From Cryptomeria japonica (Eukaryota > Streptophyta > Pinopsida > Cupressales > Cupressaceae): a DNA stretch of 64,000 nt. Positions 60,011 to 64,000 of the stretch are shown here, piece by piece (the stretch's first letter is position 1; the number at the start of each line of letters is the position of its first letter). Under the pieces are notes generated by a model. That model was not told the origin of the DNA, did not search any database, and saw only the letters and a program-made list of their open reading frames with translations. Location of the stretch: positions 471,506,573-471,570,572 of the forward strand of contig NC_081409.1 in the NCBI RefSeq assembly GCF_030272615.1, written 5' to 3'. Made by a program: the position numbers and the translations under genes.

Positions 60011-60037
60011 ATGCAGAGTTTTAGGCAAAATGCATTA

Positions 60038-60085
60038 TCCCACATTCACTAGGGAATGGAAGCTTTTGGTATTTAAATACAAACA
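60038..60085 (+). promoter_or_regulatory. Candidate LTR promoter, copy 2
   Basis: ATCCCACATTCACTAG followed by ATTTAAATAC, aligned with 13118-13170. The TATA-like box is weaker here. Confidence 0.45.
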
Positions 60086-61691
60086 CACACTCATCTATAG
60101 TGTCAAAGCCTCAAGGGCTTTTGACACAAGGTGCCAATTGGGCACCCAGTGGACCCCACATGCATGGACGTGAATCCCGAGGTGGCCGAAGAGATAGCTA
60201 GCGACCAGGTGGACCCCATGTGCGAACAAATAGATTAAAGATCATGCAGGTTCATCGCAGATCAATGACTGGCATTATTTCACAAGCCAAAGATGCTTGA
60301 AGATTAACCATCATGAAATAGAGAAAAGCACGTGCGGAAAAAGGTATGGTAAAGATCGTGCAAGTTCATCACAGATTGACGGTTGATGTTGTTTTGCAAG
60401 CCAAAGTTGCTCGCCCATTAATCATCATGAAATGGCAAAAAATGAGGTGGCAGGTCCAGTGGCAGGTGAACTGGTGGATCTCGTAGATGTGGCGATGACA
60501 TGGTGACAAGCAGGCAGTCCAATGGTGATCCAAGTGGCCAACAAGTGGCAGATGTGTGAGGTGGCAAAAAGTGGACCCCATCAATGAATCACAGCTCACC
60601 ACGTGGCAGGGCGTCAGGAGTAAAATGGATTAAAAATCAAATTTAATAACATAGTTTCAACTATAGGGAAAAATCAAAAAATTTAAATGACAGAGGTGCA
60701 TGAGTGATTAATTTGCTCAGGGGATAATTTTTGACCAAATATAGAAGTATTATATATCACCGGAAAGCTCTTAGAGCAAGGAATCCAGTTAGGGAAAGAA
60801 GAAAGGAAATGAAATTTAGTTAGGGAAAGAAGACACATGGCATGATTTGATGAAACCTAATCTTTTCCCTCCTTTTATCCTCTATTATTCTCATTTTGTA
60901 AAGGATCACAAGAATTTTATAAAAAAGCTCTGGCAAAATATATTTAGGATTTTTTCTGGTTTTGAAGGATCATTCTGAGTTATGTAAAGATTTTGATGAA
61001 GGATATCAATATACAAATCAAAGCATTTTGAGCCTAGATTCTTGTTGTCTTCTTGTATGCATGATTGATTTACTAGTTCGGTTAGATAATCTAGGGTTAT
61101 TTAATTGAATGATTTGCAAGGCAAATTTATAAAGATGTTTTAGGTTTTTCTCTCAAGGAGGGGGATTAAATATACTTAAAATCTTTCTGTTAGTAATCCT
61201 TAATTCTACTTGAATCTAATAACTGGGTTTAGCACAAAGGTGAAATTTATATATGTCAGGCATATATAAATTTAGTGAAATCGAAATGATGAAATGTATG
61301 TGGATGTCCTATTTAGAATTCTTATCTAGTCTTAGGTGACTCTGAAGCCCGGAATAAGGCACTGGTATAGTTTTCTAGGTTCTATAACCTTCTTAGAGAT
61401 CAATGAAAATGATTACAAGTCTTTCTTTTATGTTCAGTTATGTTCAAAGTGATAGGGTTTGCAAAGGTTGGCATTGGTTTTCTCTATAAGTCTTTAATTG
61501 CAACTGTGAAAGAATGATCACAAAGGGTATACCCACCTACGCTAAGTGGACGCTTAAAGTGTAGAAGGTTTCTGTATAAACCTTGTTATATGTTGTCTTT
61601 TGTTTCTGTTTCCTGTTGTTTCTCTCCATAAGTAGCAGATGCTTGAGAATTATCGCAAAGAGGATAAGGAAATCAGAATTTGAGAACAACA

Positions 61692-61941
61692 AAAGTGGCA
61701 ACTCTACTGGGGAAGCTGAATAGAAATTGCAAAATTTCATCTAGTTAGTCTGTCCATTGTATATGCATAGAGTTGAAAGTAATTTTATGATGAAGAGAGT
61801 GTTCCTTGTTCTTGATCTGTAGAATGGTATGTTATTTCATGTCATATATTATGGAGTAACAGTAAATTCAAGTTGCTAAGTTGTGAGCAAGTCCTTGCAG
61901 CTGTATGCAAACTTTTCCCCAATTCCTTATTTGGGTGGCGA
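61692..61941 (+). mobile_element. Start of the Tat/Ogre-like internal region
   Basis: Includes the putative primer-binding stretch TGGCAACTCTACTGGGGA at 61696-61713. About 230 bp of leader without an ORF follow, ending at GGCGA (61937-61941), where a LARD-family LTR begins. Confidence 0.6.
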
Positions 61942-62250
61942 TGTAATGCCCCGCCAGGAAACCCCGAAGGGGTAAAGCTAAAACACACTCAAGGAGTGCA
62001 ATATTTTTTTATTTTTTTTATAATAAGACACAACATTAAGATACATTGGAGTTATCTAAAGCTTTGATAACACAGTGGAAGGCCTAAACAAACCTAAAGG
62101 GTTTCCCAACGTGATTACGTAAATTAACACCTAACTCAATTCGTAACATTAGATCCAATTAAGCAGGTTATCTTAATTACATATTATTATTTAAAACATG
62201 GATATAATTTGTTCAGTAAATTAACATTATAGATAGTAGGACGCACTCAT
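61942..62250 (-). mobile_element. LARD-family LTR fragment
   Basis: Starts TGTAATGCCCCGCCAGGAAACC and follows the LARD LTR start (21675-22000) closely, including the 'TTGGAGTTATCTAAA', 'GATAACACAG' and 'GATTACGTAA' blocks, but with many more differences than the two LARD LTRs show between themselves. The match fades at about 62230-62250, where the next repeat begins. This is an older member of the family. Confidence 0.85.
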
Positions 62251-62254
62251 CCAT

Positions 62255-64000
62255 TATGGTTTCTGATTAAGGTAAAAGCGGGTTTTGAAGGGGCCCCAAA
62301 ACCCTTTACAAGTAGAACTTAAACAACAAAAGCAAAGAGATACAAAAAAGAACAGACCATCGAAAAGCCAACAGAAAACCAAAGAAAACTAGAAAAAGCC
62401 CCATAAAGCCAGCAAGCCAGCCGGACTCCAAGAGAGAAACTAGTTGATTTTTTCTAGGGCATTCGCCAAGGTGTTGCTACTTTCATGTAGCTCTTTGATG
62501 TTATCCCTGAGATTAGGGAGATCCTTTGCAGAAGTAGCCACAACTTTCTTGACACTAGCCCTGGTCCTCTTCGCAGCACCACCAACCAGAGTAACTTCTC
62601 TGCTACCAGTCTAGATAGTCTCTTCGTCCAAGTCAAGTTCCACTACCGGTTTTGGAGAGCTGGTATGACCAATGACCTTAGCAATATCCTCCAGGTTTTT
62701 AGTGATAGTAGATAGGATACTCGGGATAACGCCCATAAGATTTTTCATTGCCTCTCTCCCTTCTTCCAGCGATTTAACCTTATCCTCCATATTCTGCTTC
62801 CAATTTATCTGGTCTCTGTTGTCATCTTCCCTCTTCTCATCCGTATTTTTCCCCTTTTTGTTCTAGGTTCTTTAGGAGCTTGTAAGTCCATCTGTCATAA
62901 TCCATTCTCACTTCAGTGAGTTTCTTGAGGTTATCCAAGAGAAGCCCTATTTTTAGCACTTTCCTTATCCTCACTAGCTCTGTCCTTAGTCATGTCCTTC
63001 TCAAAATCTTTGTTTGTTTCCTTCTCAGAATTCACATCAGTTTCGTCATTATCCTTGAAATCCACATCCTCCATAGGATGGTTGCTGTCCTTACCAAGGC
63101 GATCACTGAGGGTAGGGCTTTCATTTCTAGGCTCATTATCACCACTTTCTTCCTCATTGCCCAGCTCCTCATCATTCCAGCTGTCTTCGCCATTGGAGTT
63201 ATCAGTCTCCATTTCACTGCATTCCTTATCAATTTCCTCTATTTCCATCCCAGGGGCACTTTTTCTTTTTTTGCTAGAGGATGTCTTCTCCTTGCTGGAG
63301 TCTCCTCCCTGCATCTTTCTCTTACCCAGAGAGGCAGAAATCCTCTTGTTTTCCAGCAAGGCGAGGGTTTTACAATGCTCATAGATGAGAAGCAAAATCC
63401 CACAGTGGAGAATCAGGCTAGAGGGATTTTTACTATGTTTATTGAGGGACCTAGAAAGGACCTAAAAAGGTAGTAGGGCAGAGATACTTTTTTTTCATGT
63501 TTGAAATGGTTTAAGAGAATGAAGTGGTAGGTGTGGGCCCTAGAGTATCAGCCCTCAACCATGATGTATTCCATAATTGCATTTAGAACCCATCCCCATA
63601 TTTTCTTAATATTAGCTGCTTCGTAGTAGCCCCTAGTGGCTTTGCCAATTCTAACCCTCTCTTTCTCTTTCCTTGGAAACAGATTGACCACATTGTTGGA
63701 GACTTTAAGGTCTCGAAAGAAATTAAGCCTAGTGTGGGGCATTCTAGTCACTGTAGCTATAAGCCCAGCTTCTAGCTTGAACTTAACTCCATAGATTTTA
63801 AAAGAGCCATTAGACCAATTTTTGGAAATCTTGGAAACAATGAGGTTAACCCTACCTTTATCGTAGTCCAGGAGCTTCTCCATGAAGCTTGTGAGAGAGC
63901 CCTTTTCTAGCTTTGCCCACACTTTCGGCATCTCTTTCCAAGTCGACGTATTGTCTGGTTCCTCCCTTCTTAGGTTTCCTCCCATCTTCGGATTCAGACT
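62255..64000 (-). pseudogene. Broken ORF of an unrecognised repeat
   Basis: Minus strand, entering from beyond the right edge. The frame from 63985 (145 residues, MGGNLRREEPDN...) includes GRVNLIVSKISKNW, YGVKFKLEAGLIATVTRMP and IWGWVLNAIMEYIMVEG, then a stop. Reading on through it gives 'YHFILLNHFKHEKKVSLPYYLF', and after a frameshift the 154-residue frame from 63395 carries nuclear-signal-like KKRKSAP and long Asp/Glu/Ser-rich stretches. A coiled-coil tail follows near 62640-62440 ('LRDNIKELHESSNTLANALEK'). I see no zinc knuckle, RT or integrase. The 3' end near 62290 has a GC-rich palindrome (GGTTTTGAAGGGGCCCC). It may belong to the same superfamily as the copia-2 unknown domain, but this is uncertain. 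Confidence 0.6.

Larger units (their letters stand above)
57859..61691 (+). mobile_element. LTR of a Tat/Ogre-like element, copy 2
   Basis: TGTGACTAGTTGGGACTC to GAGAACAACA, homologous to 10669-14948 along most of its length. It is followed four bases later by TGGCAACTCTACTGGGG, which resembles the 'TGGCGACTC-ACTGGGG' junction common in plant Tat/Ogre gypsy elements. That sequence, together with the long LTR, is the basis of the family call. It is therefore the 5' LTR of a plus-strand element whose internal region is soon interrupted. Confidence 0.75.

Noticed and set aside
62916-63473. 185-codon plus-strand ORF
   Set aside because: Antisense of the acidic/serine-rich minus-strand ORF; its Ser/Leu/Phe-rich content is the expected mirror.

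Overview
The window looks like a stretch of heterochromatic plant nuclear DNA made almost entirely of nested LTR retrotransposons. I see no intact host gene, tRNA, rRNA or CRISPR. The organism is probably a gymnosperm with a large genome, perhaps a conifer. That is an inference from the AT-rich sequence, the very long LTRs, the broken copia and gypsy polyproteins, and repeat ORFs that I associate loosely with gymnosperm repeats. No marker gene confirms it.

Layout. Bases 1-1002 hold a copia RNase H scrap and the 5' internal end of a minus-strand element, with a tRNA-Met-type primer binding site (PBS) at 989-1000. Its LTR begins at 1003 and ends near 39395. It is split by a Ty3/gypsy chromovirus (2130-36642, minus strand, perfect target duplication ATAAT at 2125-2129 and 36643-36647). 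The chromovirus is itself broken by three later insertions: a 4.1 kb LTR (3989-8108, duplication CCCTC), a Ty1/copia element (8821-20404) and a non-autonomous LARD-like element with two 4.36 kb LTRs and no coding capacity (21673-34178, duplication TCCTC). At each of the three sites, reading from one side of the insert to the other continues the gypsy reading frame or motif. The copia element is interrupted in its RNase H by a 4.3 kb LTR (10669-14948) of a Tat/Ogre-like family.

Right of 39395, two copia elements of one lineage lie head to head: copia-2 on the minus strand (39396 to about 45000) and copia-3 on the plus strand (about 45247-57858). Both carry a coiled-coil gag segment, several zinc knuckles in a row and then a large region of unknown function, which in copia-2 precedes the integrase. 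Copia-3 is split by two long LTRs (46686-52571 and 53088-56012). The first of these contains a 1.5 kb TG...CA insertion (49782-51320). A second Tat/Ogre-like LTR (57859-61691) with its PBS follows, then a LARD-family LTR fragment (61942 to about 62250), then a broken charged ORF of an unknown repeat that runs off the right edge.

By eye, LTR divergence agrees with the nesting order: the gypsy LTRs differ most, copia-1 is intermediate and the LARD LTRs are nearly identical. The points of most interest are the LARD family and its relatives, GC-rich tandem dyad arrays in two different LTR families, and the unknown domain carried by the copia-2/copia-3 lineage.
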